From assembly GCA_947177695.1 (NCBI GenBank), contig CAMWVO010000170.1, positions 1-5,333 on the forward strand: a DNA stretch of 5,333 nucleotides, read 5' to 3'. The DNA is from an uncultured Clostridia bacterium. Lineage in GTDB: Bacteria; Bacillota; Clostridia; Oscillospirales; Ruminococcaceae. The notes below the pieces were generated by a model, which worked only from the letters and a program-made list of their open reading frames with translations, was not told the origin of the DNA and did not search any database. Each line of letters opens with the position of its first letter. The stretch's first letter is position 1. Below, piece by piece: positions 1 through 5,156 of this stretch. A program made the translations under genes and the position numbers.

Positions 1-4
1 CTCG

Positions 5-32
5 CAGCCTTGAAAGGCTGGCGAACTTTTTT
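5..32 (+). terminator. Terminator-like hairpin at the left edge
   Basis: On the plus strand cagcct (5-10) pairs with aggctg (15-20) around a TGAA loop, and six T follow at 27-32. The T-run is 6 nt away from the stem, which is further than in a standard intrinsic terminator. It would act on a gene entering from the left, which is not visible. On the minus strand it gives no terminator for dnaJ. Confidence 0.25.
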
Positions 33-34
33 GA

Positions 35-54
35 GTCGGCGGCTTCGCCGCCTG
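35..54 (-). repeat. GGCGGC/GCCGCC hairpin downstream of dnaJ
   Basis: ggcggc (38-43) pairs with gccgcc (47-52) around a 3-nt loop. Read on the minus strand with its flanks, the 20-base stretch matches 5176-5195 of the plus strand at 19 of 20 positions, the single difference being in the loop. It is the first hairpin after dnaJ, 43 nt past the stop codon, but no U-run follows on that strand, so it is a poor terminator. Confidence 0.55.
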
Positions 55-96
55 AACGTCCCGGTAGTTAGTCGCGTAAATCAAAATTATCCGCTT

Positions 97-1248
97 TTAT
101 TTCTCAAACGCCTGCTTGATCTTATCAAAAAAGCTATTGCGCTTTTTATAATTCTTGCTGTCGTCCAAAGAGCCGTCAAATTCCCTGAGCAGGTCTTTCT
201 GCTTCTTGGTAAGATTGCTCGGCACTTCTATGGTAACATGAACAAACTGATTGCCTCTGTCGCTGCGGTTCAGCTTTTTGATACCCTTGCCCTTGAAGCG
301 GAAAACCGTTCCCGGCTGAGTGCCCTCGGGAATAGTGTAGGAAACAGTTCCGTCAATGGTGGGAACCTCCACCTCCGCGCCTAAAGCCGCCTGAACAAAG
401 GTTATGGGCATTTCGGTATGAACGTCGTAGCCGTCGCGCTCGAAGATAGCGTCGGGACGAACGGTGATAGTTGTAAGCAGGTCTCCAGCAGGACCGCCGT
501 TTATTCCGCCGTGACCCTGACCCGAGCTGCGGATAGTCTGACCGTCGTCAATACCCGCGGGTATTGAAACGCTGATGGTTTTCTCAACGCTGATACGACC
601 GTTTCCGTGACATTTTGAGCAGGGATTTTTTATGATAGTACCCTTTCCGCCGCACTTGGAACAGGGCTTCTGGGAGGATATCATGCCAAAAGGCGTGCGC
701 TGAGTGACCTTGACCTGACCTGTACCGTGACAGTCGGGACAGGTGTCCGCCGACGAACCCGCCGCCGCGCCCGATCCGTTACAGTCGGGACATTTTTCCA
801 TTCTGGAAATATGAATGTCCGCGGTCGTGCCCTTGCAGGCGTCCATGAAGCTGATGACAACGCTTTTCTGAATGTCCTGACCGCGTCTGGGAGCGTTGGG
901 ATTGCTTCTTGACGAGCCGCCGAAGCCTCCGAAAAAGCTGGAGAAAATGTCGCTGATATCGCCCATGTCTCCGAAGCCGCCCGAGAAACCTCCGCCGAAG
1001 CCCCCGCCGCCGTAGGAGGGGTCTACGCCCGCGTGACCGAACTGGTCGTAGCGGGAGCGTTTTTCGGGGTCGGACAGAACCTCATATGCTTCGTTGACCT
1101 CCTTGAATTTTTCCTCGGCTTCCTTGTTGTCGGGGTTAAAGTCGGGGTGATATTTTCTTGAAAGCTTTCTGAACGCCTGTTTAAGTTCGTCCTCGGACGC
1201 GCCTTTCTGAAGCCCCAGCACCTCGTAATAATCTCTTTTATCAGCCAT
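97..1248 (-). CDS. dnaJ: Chaperone protein DnaJ (Hsp40 co-chaperone)
   Basis: DnaJ is the cytoplasmic Hsp40 that captures unfolded polypeptides, hands them to DnaK and stimulates DnaK ATP hydrolysis. With the start at 1248 the protein has 383 residues, normal for a type I DnaJ. Visible in order: a J domain (about 5-70) with the essential HPD tripeptide at 34-36; a Gly/Phe-rich linker (about 72-125); a zinc domain with four CxxCxGxG repeats at 153-160, 170-177, 196-203 and 210-217, all eight cysteines present; and the C-terminal client-binding and dimerisation region to the end. The frame stays open to an ATG at 1302, but the start at 1248 (MADKRDYYEVLG) is chosen because it gives the family's usual N-terminus and has AAAGGA nine bases upstream, whereas the longer forms would translate that site. 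It is the last gene of the operon, 119 bp after dnaK. Nothing is broken or missing. The identity is certain; only the start is inferred. Confidence 0.98.
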   Translation of the reverse strand: MADKRDYYEVLGLQKGASEDELKQAFRKLSRKYHPDFNPDNKEAEEKFKEVNEAYEVLSDPEKRSRYDQFGHAGVDPSYGGGGFGGGFSGGFGDMGDISDIFSSFFGGFGGSSRSNPNAPRRGQDIQKSVVISFMDACKGTTADIHISRMEKCPDCNGSGAAAGSSADTCPDCHGTGQVKVTQRTPFGMISSQKPCSKCGGKGTIIKNPCSKCHGNGRISVEKTISVSIPAGIDDGQTIRSSGQGHGGINGGPAGDLLTTITVRPDAIFERDGYDVHTEMPITFVQAALGAEVEVPTIDGTVSYTIPEGTQPGTVFRFKGKGIKKLNRSDRGNQFVHVTIEVPSNLTKKQKDLLREFDGSLDDSKNYKKRNSFFDKIKQAFEK

Positions 1249-1257
1249 ATGGGAATT

Positions 1258-1263
1258 TCCTTT
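1258..1263 (-). promoter_or_regulatory. Ribosome binding site of dnaJ
   Basis: AAAGGA on the minus strand lies 9 nt before the ATG at 1248. It fixes that start over the in-frame upstream ATGs at 1266 and 1302, which lie upstream of this site. The sequence and spacing match the sites before grpE and dnaK. Confidence 0.8.
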
Positions 1264-1277
1264 CATGTGCTTATGTA

Positions 1278-1298
1278 GGGGACGGGTCTGCCGTCCCC
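1278..1298 (-). repeat. GGGGACGG/CCGTCCCC stem-loop in the dnaK-dnaJ gap
   Basis: A perfect 8-bp inverted repeat: 1278-1285 (ggggacgg) pairs with 1291-1298 (ccgtcccc) around a 5-nt loop. It ends 14 nt upstream of the dnaJ ribosome binding site. In the mRNA no U-run follows, so it is not a standard terminator. It shares the GGACGG stem core with the hairpin before dnaK at 3270-3290. A role in mRNA processing, stability or dnaJ translation is inference; a dispersed genomic palindrome is an alternative. Confidence 0.6.
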
Positions 1299-1309
1299 GC
1301 AATATTTAT

Positions 1310-1323
1310 CTGTTCTAAAACAG
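1310..1323 (-). repeat. Small stem-loop in the dnaK-dnaJ gap
   Basis: A 5-bp inverted repeat: ctgtt at 1310-1314 pairs with aacag at 1319-1323 around a 4-nt loop. It sits between the two GC-rich hairpins of this gap. It is weak alone and is listed because the three follow one another closely. Confidence 0.35.
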
Positions 1324-1328
1324 CTTTT

Positions 1329-1348
1329 GGGCGGAAAATATTCCGCCC
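1329..1348 (-). repeat. GGGCGGAA/TTCCGCCC stem-loop just after dnaK
   Basis: A perfect 8-bp inverted repeat: 1329-1336 (gggcggaa) pairs with 1341-1348 (ttccgccc) around a 4-nt A/T loop, starting 19 nt after the dnaK stop codon. AGCT on both outer sides (1324 and 1351 regions) could lengthen the stem past a short A-rich mismatch. In the direction of transcription AAAA rather than a U-run follows, so it is not a canonical intrinsic terminator. It could protect the dnaK 3' end or cause partial read-through into dnaJ; this is inference. Confidence 0.6.
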
Positions 1349-1367
1349 TTTAGCTTACTGTTGTAAA

Positions 1368-3221
1368 TTACTTTTCAGTAAAGTCAGCGTCAACAAAATC
1401 TCCGCCGTTGCCGTCATTATTGTCATCGGAAGCTCCGCCCATGTCAGCGCCTGCTGCACCGTCCTGCTGAGCCTGCGCGCCCGCAGCCTGATATACCTTC
1501 TGGGAAACCTCATAGAACGCTTTCTGGAGTTCCTCGGTCTTAGCCTTTATGTCCTCGGTGTTGTCGGTGGCATTAGCAGCCTTGAGAGCGTCAATCTTGG
1601 ACTGAATGTTAGCCCTTTCTTCCTCGGAAACCTTATCGCCGAAATCGGTGAGAGCCTTTTCGCACTGGAATACCATGTTCTCGCCCGCGTTCTTTGCGTC
1701 AACAGCTTCCTTGCGCTTCTTGTCCTCGTCGGCATACTTGGCAGCCTCGTCAACGGCTTTCTGAATGTCCTCCTTGGACATATTTGTGGAAGCGGTAATG
1801 GAGATCTTCTGCTCCTTGCCCGTGCCCAGATCCTTTGCGGATACGTTTACGATACCGTTTGCATCGATATCGAACGTAACCTCGATCTGAGGTACTCCTC
1901 TGGGAGCGGGAGCAATGCCGTCCAGACGGAATACGCCGAGCTGCTTGTTGTCCTTGGCAAATTCACGTTCGCCCTGAAGAACATTGATGTCAACAGCAGT
2001 CTGATTGTCAGCATATGTGGAGAACACCTGCGATTTCTTTGTGGGGATAGTGGTGTTTCTTTCGATCATTCTTGTGCATACGCCGCCCGCAGTCTCGATA
2101 CCGAGGGAAAGGGGAGTAACGTCAAGAAGCAGCACAGCGTTTTCCTTGTCAACGTCGCCGGAAAGGATACCGCCCTGATATGCAGCGCCGAGAGCAACGC
2201 ACTCGTCGGGGTTGATACCCTTAAAGGGATCCATGCCCATGAAGCTCTTTACAGCGTCCTGAACGGCGGGTATTCTGGAGGAACCGCCTACCATAAGAAC
2301 TTTCTTGATATCGGAGGGTTTTAAGCCTGCGTCGGAAAGAGCCTGCTTAACGGGACCCATTGTGGACTGTACAAGATCGCTGGTAAGCTCGTTGAACTTA
2401 GCCTGAGAAAGCTCCATGCTCAGGTGCTTGGGACCTGTTGCGTCCGCGGTGATATAAGGAATTGAAATAGAAGCGGAGGGAGTAGCGGAAAGTGTGATCT
2501 TAGCCTTTTCAGCCTCGTCCTTAAGTCTCTGCATTGCAAGCTTGTCGCCGGAAAGGTCGATACCCTCGGACTTCTTGAACTCGTCGATCATCCAGTTGAT
2601 GATCCTCTGGTCGAAGTCGTCGCCGCCCAGACGGTTGTTACCCGCTGTGGCAAGAACCTCTGTTACGCCGTCGCCCATTTCGATAATGGAAACGTCGAAC
2701 GTACCGCCGCCAAGGTCGTAAACCATAATGGTCTGATCCTCTTCCTTGTCGATACCGTAGGAAAGAGCCGCAGCCGTAGGTTCGTTGATGATACGTCTTA
2801 CGGTAAGACCCGCAATCTGACCCGCGTCCTTTGTAGCCTGTCTCTGAGCATCGGTAAAGTATGCGGGAACGGTGATCACCGCTTCGGTAACTGTGTCGTG
2901 GAGATAAGCCTCGGCGTCAGCTTTCAGCTTCTGGAGGATCATTGCGGAAACCTCCTGAGGAGTGTACTTTTTGCCGTCGATGTCAACCTTGTAGTCGCTG
3001 CCCATGTGTCTCTTGATGGAAGCAACAGTTCTGCCGGCGTTTGTAACAGCCTGGTTCTTTGCGACCTGACCTACAAGACGCTCACCTGTTTTTGTGAAGC
3101 CCACAACGGAGGGAGTTGTTCTGCCGCCCTCGGCGTTGGTGATAACGGTAGCGTTGCCTCCCTCAACAACGGCTACGCAGGAGTTTGTTGTACCTAAGTC
3201 GATACCTATGATTTTTGCCAT
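1368..3221 (-). CDS. dnaK: Molecular chaperone DnaK (Hsp70)
   Basis: DnaK is the cytoplasmic ATP-driven Hsp70 that binds and releases exposed hydrophobic segments together with DnaJ and GrpE. From the ATG at 3221 the protein has 617 residues. Visible motifs: the phosphate-1 loop GIDLGTTNS (6-14); NEPTAAALSYG (146-156); the phosphate-2 loop VYDLGGGTFD (167-176), whose Thr174 corresponds to the autophosphorylated Thr of the family; the adenosine motif VGGSSRIP (311-318); the interdomain linker VLLLDVTP (363-370); then the beta-sandwich substrate domain, the helical lid and a Gly/Asp/Gln-rich tail ending in VDADF-type acidic residues. The stretch near 70-90 is short, matching the Gram-positive Hsp70s that lack about 25 residues found in proteobacterial DnaK. 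An ATG at 3230 is also in frame, but it is only 1 nt from the AAAGGA site, while the one at 3221 is 10 nt away and gives MAKIIGIDLG. The gene is intact and the identity is certain. Confidence 0.99.
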   Translation of the reverse strand: MAKIIGIDLGTTNSCVAVVEGGNATVITNAEGGRTTPSVVGFTKTGERLVGQVAKNQAVTNAGRTVASIKRHMGSDYKVDIDGKKYTPQEVSAMILQKLKADAEAYLHDTVTEAVITVPAYFTDAQRQATKDAGQIAGLTVRRIINEPTAAALSYGIDKEEDQTIMVYDLGGGTFDVSIIEMGDGVTEVLATAGNNRLGGDDFDQRIINWMIDEFKKSEGIDLSGDKLAMQRLKDEAEKAKITLSATPSASISIPYITADATGPKHLSMELSQAKFNELTSDLVQSTMGPVKQALSDAGLKPSDIKKVLMVGGSSRIPAVQDAVKSFMGMDPFKGINPDECVALGAAYQGGILSGDVDKENAVLLLDVTPLSLGIETAGGVCTRMIERNTTIPTKKSQVFSTYADNQTAVDINVLQGEREFAKDNKQLGVFRLDGIAPAPRGVPQIEVTFDIDANGIVNVSAKDLGTGKEQKISITASTNMSKEDIQKAVDEAAKYADEDKKRKEAVDAKNAGENMVFQCEKALTDFGDKVSEEERANIQSKIDALKAANATDNTEDIKAKTEELQKAFYEVSQKVYQAAGAQAQQDGAAGADMGGASDDNNDGNGGDFVDADFTEK

Positions 3222-3231
3222 AAAGATCATT

Positions 3232-3237
3232 TCCTTT
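3232..3237 (-). promoter_or_regulatory. Ribosome binding site of dnaK
   Basis: AAAGGA on the minus strand, 10 nt before the ATG at 3221 and only 1 nt before the in-frame ATG at 3230. It therefore supports the shorter 617-residue DnaK. Confidence 0.85.
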
Positions 3238-3269
3238 CTTTATCTGTATAGAGTTTATATTTTTCGTAT

Positions 3270-3290
3270 GGACGGATAATGTGTCCGTCC
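3270..3290 (-). repeat. GGACGGA/TCCGTCC stem-loop in the grpE-dnaK gap
   Basis: A perfect 7-bp inverted repeat: 3270-3276 (ggacgga) pairs with 3284-3290 (tccgtcc) around a 7-nt loop, about 24 nt after the grpE stop and 32 nt before the dnaK ribosome binding site. On the transcribed strand an A-rich stretch follows, not a U-run, so it is not an intrinsic terminator. Position and stem sequence resemble the hairpin before dnaJ (1278-1298). A role in mRNA cleavage or in protecting the dnaK 5' end is inferred. Confidence 0.6.
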
Positions 3291-3313
3291 GTTTATTGCG
3301 TTTTTATTTGCAG

Positions 3314-3919
3314 TTACGGATTTGCCACAACAACCATAGCGCACCTTATCACCTTGTCGCCCAGCTTGTAGCCTTTCTGGTAAACCTGAGACACGGTGTT
3401 CTCGCCGAAATTCTCGTCCTCAACCTGACTTACAGCGTTGTGGAGATTGGGGTCGAACTCCTTGCCGAGAGCGTCTATTTCCTCAACGCCCAGCTTCTTA
3501 ATGACCTCGGTGAACTGACCGTAGATCATCTCAACGCCCTTTTTGTAGCTCTCGTCGGAGCACTCCGCAGCCATAGCGCGCTCGAAGTTGTCGATAACGG
3601 AAATTACCTCCAGCGCCGCCTTTGCGGTAGCGTCCGCGGAAGCGTCAAGCCTTTCCTTTACCGAACGCTTGCGGAAGTTGTCGTACTCCGCAAGAAGCCG
3701 CAGGTATTTGTCCTTGTCGGCAGCGGCAGCGTCCTCCAGAGCCTTTACTTTTGCTTCAAGAACCGCTGTCGGATCTTCCTCCGCCTCTGAAATTTCCTCG
3801 TCGGGAATTTCAACATCGGAAGTTTCACCGACCGCGGCAGTCTCTTCAGCAGCTTCCGAGACCTCGGTCTCTTCGGGGGTATCCTCTGTATTCAAGCTGT
3901 CCTTTTCCTCGTCTATCAT
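3314..3919 (-). CDS. grpE: Nucleotide exchange factor GrpE
   Basis: GrpE is the homodimeric cytoplasmic factor that opens the DnaK nucleotide cleft to release ADP. The product has 201 residues, typical of the family. An acidic, low-complexity and probably disordered N-terminus (about 1-50, rich in Glu, Asp, Ala, Thr) leads into a long helical coiled-coil segment (about 53-120) containing the conserved YDNFRKR (79-85). A second helical part includes FDPNLHNAV (155-163). The C-terminal beta domain carries the family signature GYKLGDKVIRCAMVVV (183-198). The ATG at 3919 is preceded by AAAGGAG at 3931-3937, 11 nt away, a little longer than elsewhere in the operon. It lies 42 bp after hrcA and 92 bp before dnaK, so all are probably cotranscribed. 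The gene is complete. The N-terminus is the usual variable part of GrpE and the identity rests on the conserved C-terminal two thirds. Confidence 0.98.
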   Translation of the reverse strand: MIDEEKDSLNTEDTPEETEVSEAAEETAAVGETSDVEIPDEEISEAEEDPTAVLEAKVKALEDAAAADKDKYLRLLAEYDNFRKRSVKERLDASADATAKAALEVISVIDNFERAMAAECSDESYKKGVEMIYGQFTEVIKKLGVEEIDALGKEFDPNLHNAVSQVEDENFGENTVSQVYQKGYKLGDKVIRCAMVVVANP

Positions 3920-3930
3920 TATTCGGGAAG

Positions 3931-3937
3931 CTCCTTT
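3931..3937 (-). promoter_or_regulatory. Ribosome binding site of grpE
   Basis: AAAGGAG on the minus strand, 11 nt before the grpE ATG at 3919. It is the longest Shine-Dalgarno match of the four genes, at slightly wide spacing. Confidence 0.75.
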
Positions 3938-3949
3938 CTCTGTACTTAT

Positions 3950-3967
3950 GTTTTAATTGTTTTAATT
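3950..3967. repeat. Tandem 9-bp direct repeat over the hrcA stop codon
   Basis: gttttaatt occurs twice without a gap, at 3950-3958 and 3959-3967. The second copy contains the hrcA stop codon (TAA on the minus strand, 3962-3964). It looks like a small slippage duplication in an A/T-rich junction. No function is evident. Confidence 0.6.
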
Positions 3968-4999
3968 ATTCTTATCATCTTCATTGTCGTCGGATATTAT
4001 GTCTGTAATCCTGTCGGTGAGGTATTCAAGATAGGGAATAATTTTCGCGTAATCAAGCCGCATGGGACCTATAACTCCCAGCGAACCGGCGGTTTTGCCG
4101 TCCTTTTTGATCTTCGAGACGATCATGCTGGAGTTTTCGATAATGAAGCCGCCGTCCTCTCCGAACAGCACCTGCAAGTCGCCAAAGCTGTCGTCAAGCA
4201 TATTTTTCACAACTTTGTTCCTGTTCTCGAAAAATTCCACGATCTGGTCGGAATTTATATCCTGTCTCGCGAGCAGATTTTTCTCGCCCTGGAGCTTTAT
4301 CTCGTTATCCTTGAAGCCCTCCGCAAGTTCACACACACCTTGCAGAAGCGGCGCAAGAGTAACCATGTAGGCTCCCATGGCGGACACAAGACGGTCTATC
4401 GTGTCCCCGTCCAGATCCTCGATCGAAACTCCCTGAAGATTTTCCGCCATATAGCGGCTGAAAAATTCGATCTGCTCATTAGTAAGATCGAACTCCAGTC
4501 TGCACACCTTGTTTTTGATGTTTCCCGAAGACGTCACCATAAGCAGCACATACATACGTCTGCCCGTTGGGATAAGTTCCACCTTGGTGATGACCGAAAA
4601 TTTCGGAGCAACATTTTTCACCACCGTAGCGCAGTGGGTAAGCTCGGCGAGAGCCTTTGATGCGCTTTCGATAAGAGCGTCCGCAGTGGGAACGTCCACG
4701 TCCAGACAGTTGTCAAGCAGAGTTTTTTCTTCGTCGGACAGGGTTTTCGCGTTCATAAGCTCGTCGATATAAAGGCGGTAGCCGCTGTAGGTGGGGATAC
4801 GTCCCGCCGAGGTGTGGGGCTGTTCAAGATAGCCGAGCTGTTCAAGCATTGCCATATCGTTTCTTATCGTAGCGGGTGAGACCCTGATATCCGGCAGAGC
4901 GGCAATAGCCTTTGAGCCTACAGGCTCGCCCGTCAAGATATATGCGTCGACCACTGCAGCAAGAATACGGCGTTTTCTTTCGTCCAGCAGAACTATCAC
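3962..4999 (-). CDS. hrcA: Heat-inducible transcription repressor HrcA
   Basis: HrcA is the cytoplasmic repressor that binds CIRCE and shuts off class I heat-shock genes; in the family its activity depends on the GroE chaperonin, which gives feedback on folding capacity. The product has 345 residues from the GTG at 4999, a usual family length. An N-terminal winged helix-turn-helix is clear: the LDERKRRIL start (4-13), the recognition region SPATIRNDMAMLEQLGYL (41-58) and the wing HTSAGRIPT (62-70). The rest is the GAF-like ligand and dimer domain, ending in an acidic tail rich in Asp and Asn. It is the first gene, 57 bp downstream of a perfect CIRCE, so it represses itself. The start is uncertain. 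The GTG at 4999 is the only standard start codon near the right place, but the Shine-Dalgarno sequence runs into it. A CTG at 4990 has normal spacing and would give MLDERKRRIL (342 residues). The identity is certain. Confidence 0.97.
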   Translation of the reverse strand: MIVLLDERKRRILAAVVDAYILTGEPVGSKAIAALPDIRVSPATIRNDMAMLEQLGYLEQPHTSAGRIPTYSGYRLYIDELMNAKTLSDEEKTLLDNCLDVDVPTADALIESASKALAELTHCATVVKNVAPKFSVITKVELIPTGRRMYVLLMVTSSGNIKNKVCRLEFDLTNEQIEFFSRYMAENLQGVSIEDLDGDTIDRLVSAMGAYMVTLAPLLQGVCELAEGFKDNEIKLQGEKNLLARQDINSDQIVEFFENRNKVVKNMLDDSFGDLQVLFGEDGGFIIENSSMIVSKIKKDGKTAGSLGVIGPMRLDYAKIIPYLEYLTDRITDIISDDNEDDKNN

Positions 5000-5005
5000 T
5001 TCCTT
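4995..5005 (-). promoter_or_regulatory. Shine-Dalgarno of hrcA overlapping its GTG codon
   Basis: AAGGAAGTGAT on the minus strand matches the extended anti-Shine-Dalgarno complement AAGGAGGTGAT at 10 of 11 positions. The annotated GTG start (4999-4997) lies inside it, 1 nt from the AAGGA core. The CTG at 4990 is 10 nt from that core, the same distance as in dnaK and close to dnaJ (9 nt). The site therefore argues for initiation just downstream of the GTG. Confidence 0.6.
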
Positions 5006-5032
5006 GAAAAAAATCGGCGGGTTTTATGGATA

Positions 5033-5041
5033 TTAGCACTT
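5033..5041. promoter_or_regulatory. Additional CIRCE half-site in the hrcA leader
   Basis: TTAGCACTT matches the left CIRCE arm TTAGCACTC at 8 of 9 positions and lies 23 bp from the same arm of the perfect operator. The bases expected to hold a right arm after a 9-bp spacer (5051-5059) match only 5 of 9, so this is a half-site or a decayed operator. Binding by HrcA is inference. Confidence 0.4.
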
Positions 5042-5055
5042 GACCCGATCATGTG

Positions 5056-5082
5056 TTAGCACTCTTTTTCTTTGAGTGCTAA
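5056..5082. promoter_or_regulatory. CIRCE operator (HrcA binding site)
   Basis: TTAGCACTC (5056-5064), a 9-bp spacer and GAGTGCTAA (5074-5082) form a perfect match to the established CIRCE consensus, the inverted repeat bound by HrcA. It starts at the predicted transcription start, 5 bp downstream of the -10 box, so bound HrcA should block initiation. In the transcript it would also form a 9-bp hairpin at the very 5' end of the leader. Confidence 0.98.
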
Positions 5083-5086
5083 TTAT

Positions 5087-5114
5087 ATTATACACCGCAT
5101 TTTGGGTTTGTCAA
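5087..5114 (-). promoter_or_regulatory. Sigma-A type promoter of the hrcA-grpE-dnaK-dnaJ operon
   Basis: On the minus strand a perfect -35 box TTGACA (5114-5109) and a perfect -10 box TATAAT (5092-5087) are separated by 16 bp. A second TATAAT overlaps at 5087-5082, but its spacing of 21 bp is poor. Transcription should start near 5079-5081, inside the CIRCE. A consensus vegetative promoter held down by a repressor is the class I heat-shock arrangement. Confidence 0.9.
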
Positions 5115-5145
5115 GGGTTTTTAAGAAAATTTTTTAAATTTATTT
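5115..5145 (-). promoter_or_regulatory. A/T-rich tract, possible UP element
   Basis: The bases just upstream of the -35 box are nearly all A or T, with runs of A and T on both strands. Such a tract often binds the RNA polymerase alpha subunit and raises promoter strength. It is a composition-based inference; no exact UP consensus is claimed. Confidence 0.4.
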
Positions 5146-5156
5146 GGGAAACGCCC

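Noticed and set aside
10..384. Plus-strand 124-codon frame over the end of dnaJ
   Set aside because: It lies opposite the conserved dnaJ 3' part and has no family features; a shadow of dnaJ.
1249..1302. Eighteen-residue N-terminal extension of dnaJ
   Set aside because: It would translate the GC-rich hairpin and the ribosome binding site and has no counterpart in DnaJ proteins.
3219..3230. Upstream in-frame ATG of dnaK at 3230
   Set aside because: It is only 1 nt from the AAAGGA site; the ATG at 3221 has proper spacing and gives the conserved MAKIIGIDLG.
3232..3262. Possible secondary promoter before dnaK (TATAAA or TATACA as a -10 box)
   Set aside because: No acceptable -35 box lies at 16-18 bp, and A/T-rich gaps give such matches by chance.
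3281..3790. Plus-strand 169-codon frame opposite grpE
   Set aside because: It is the complement of the conserved grpE coding sequence, with no ribosome binding site or recognisable motif.
4842..5039. Minus-strand 65-codon frame overlapping the hrcA start
   Set aside because: It begins at a GTG without a ribosome binding site and mostly overlaps the conserved hrcA winged-helix coding region in another frame.
5108..5140. Possible plus-strand promoter (TTGTCA at 5108)
   Set aside because: The -35 is the complement of the operon's own -35 box and no good -10 box follows at the right distance.
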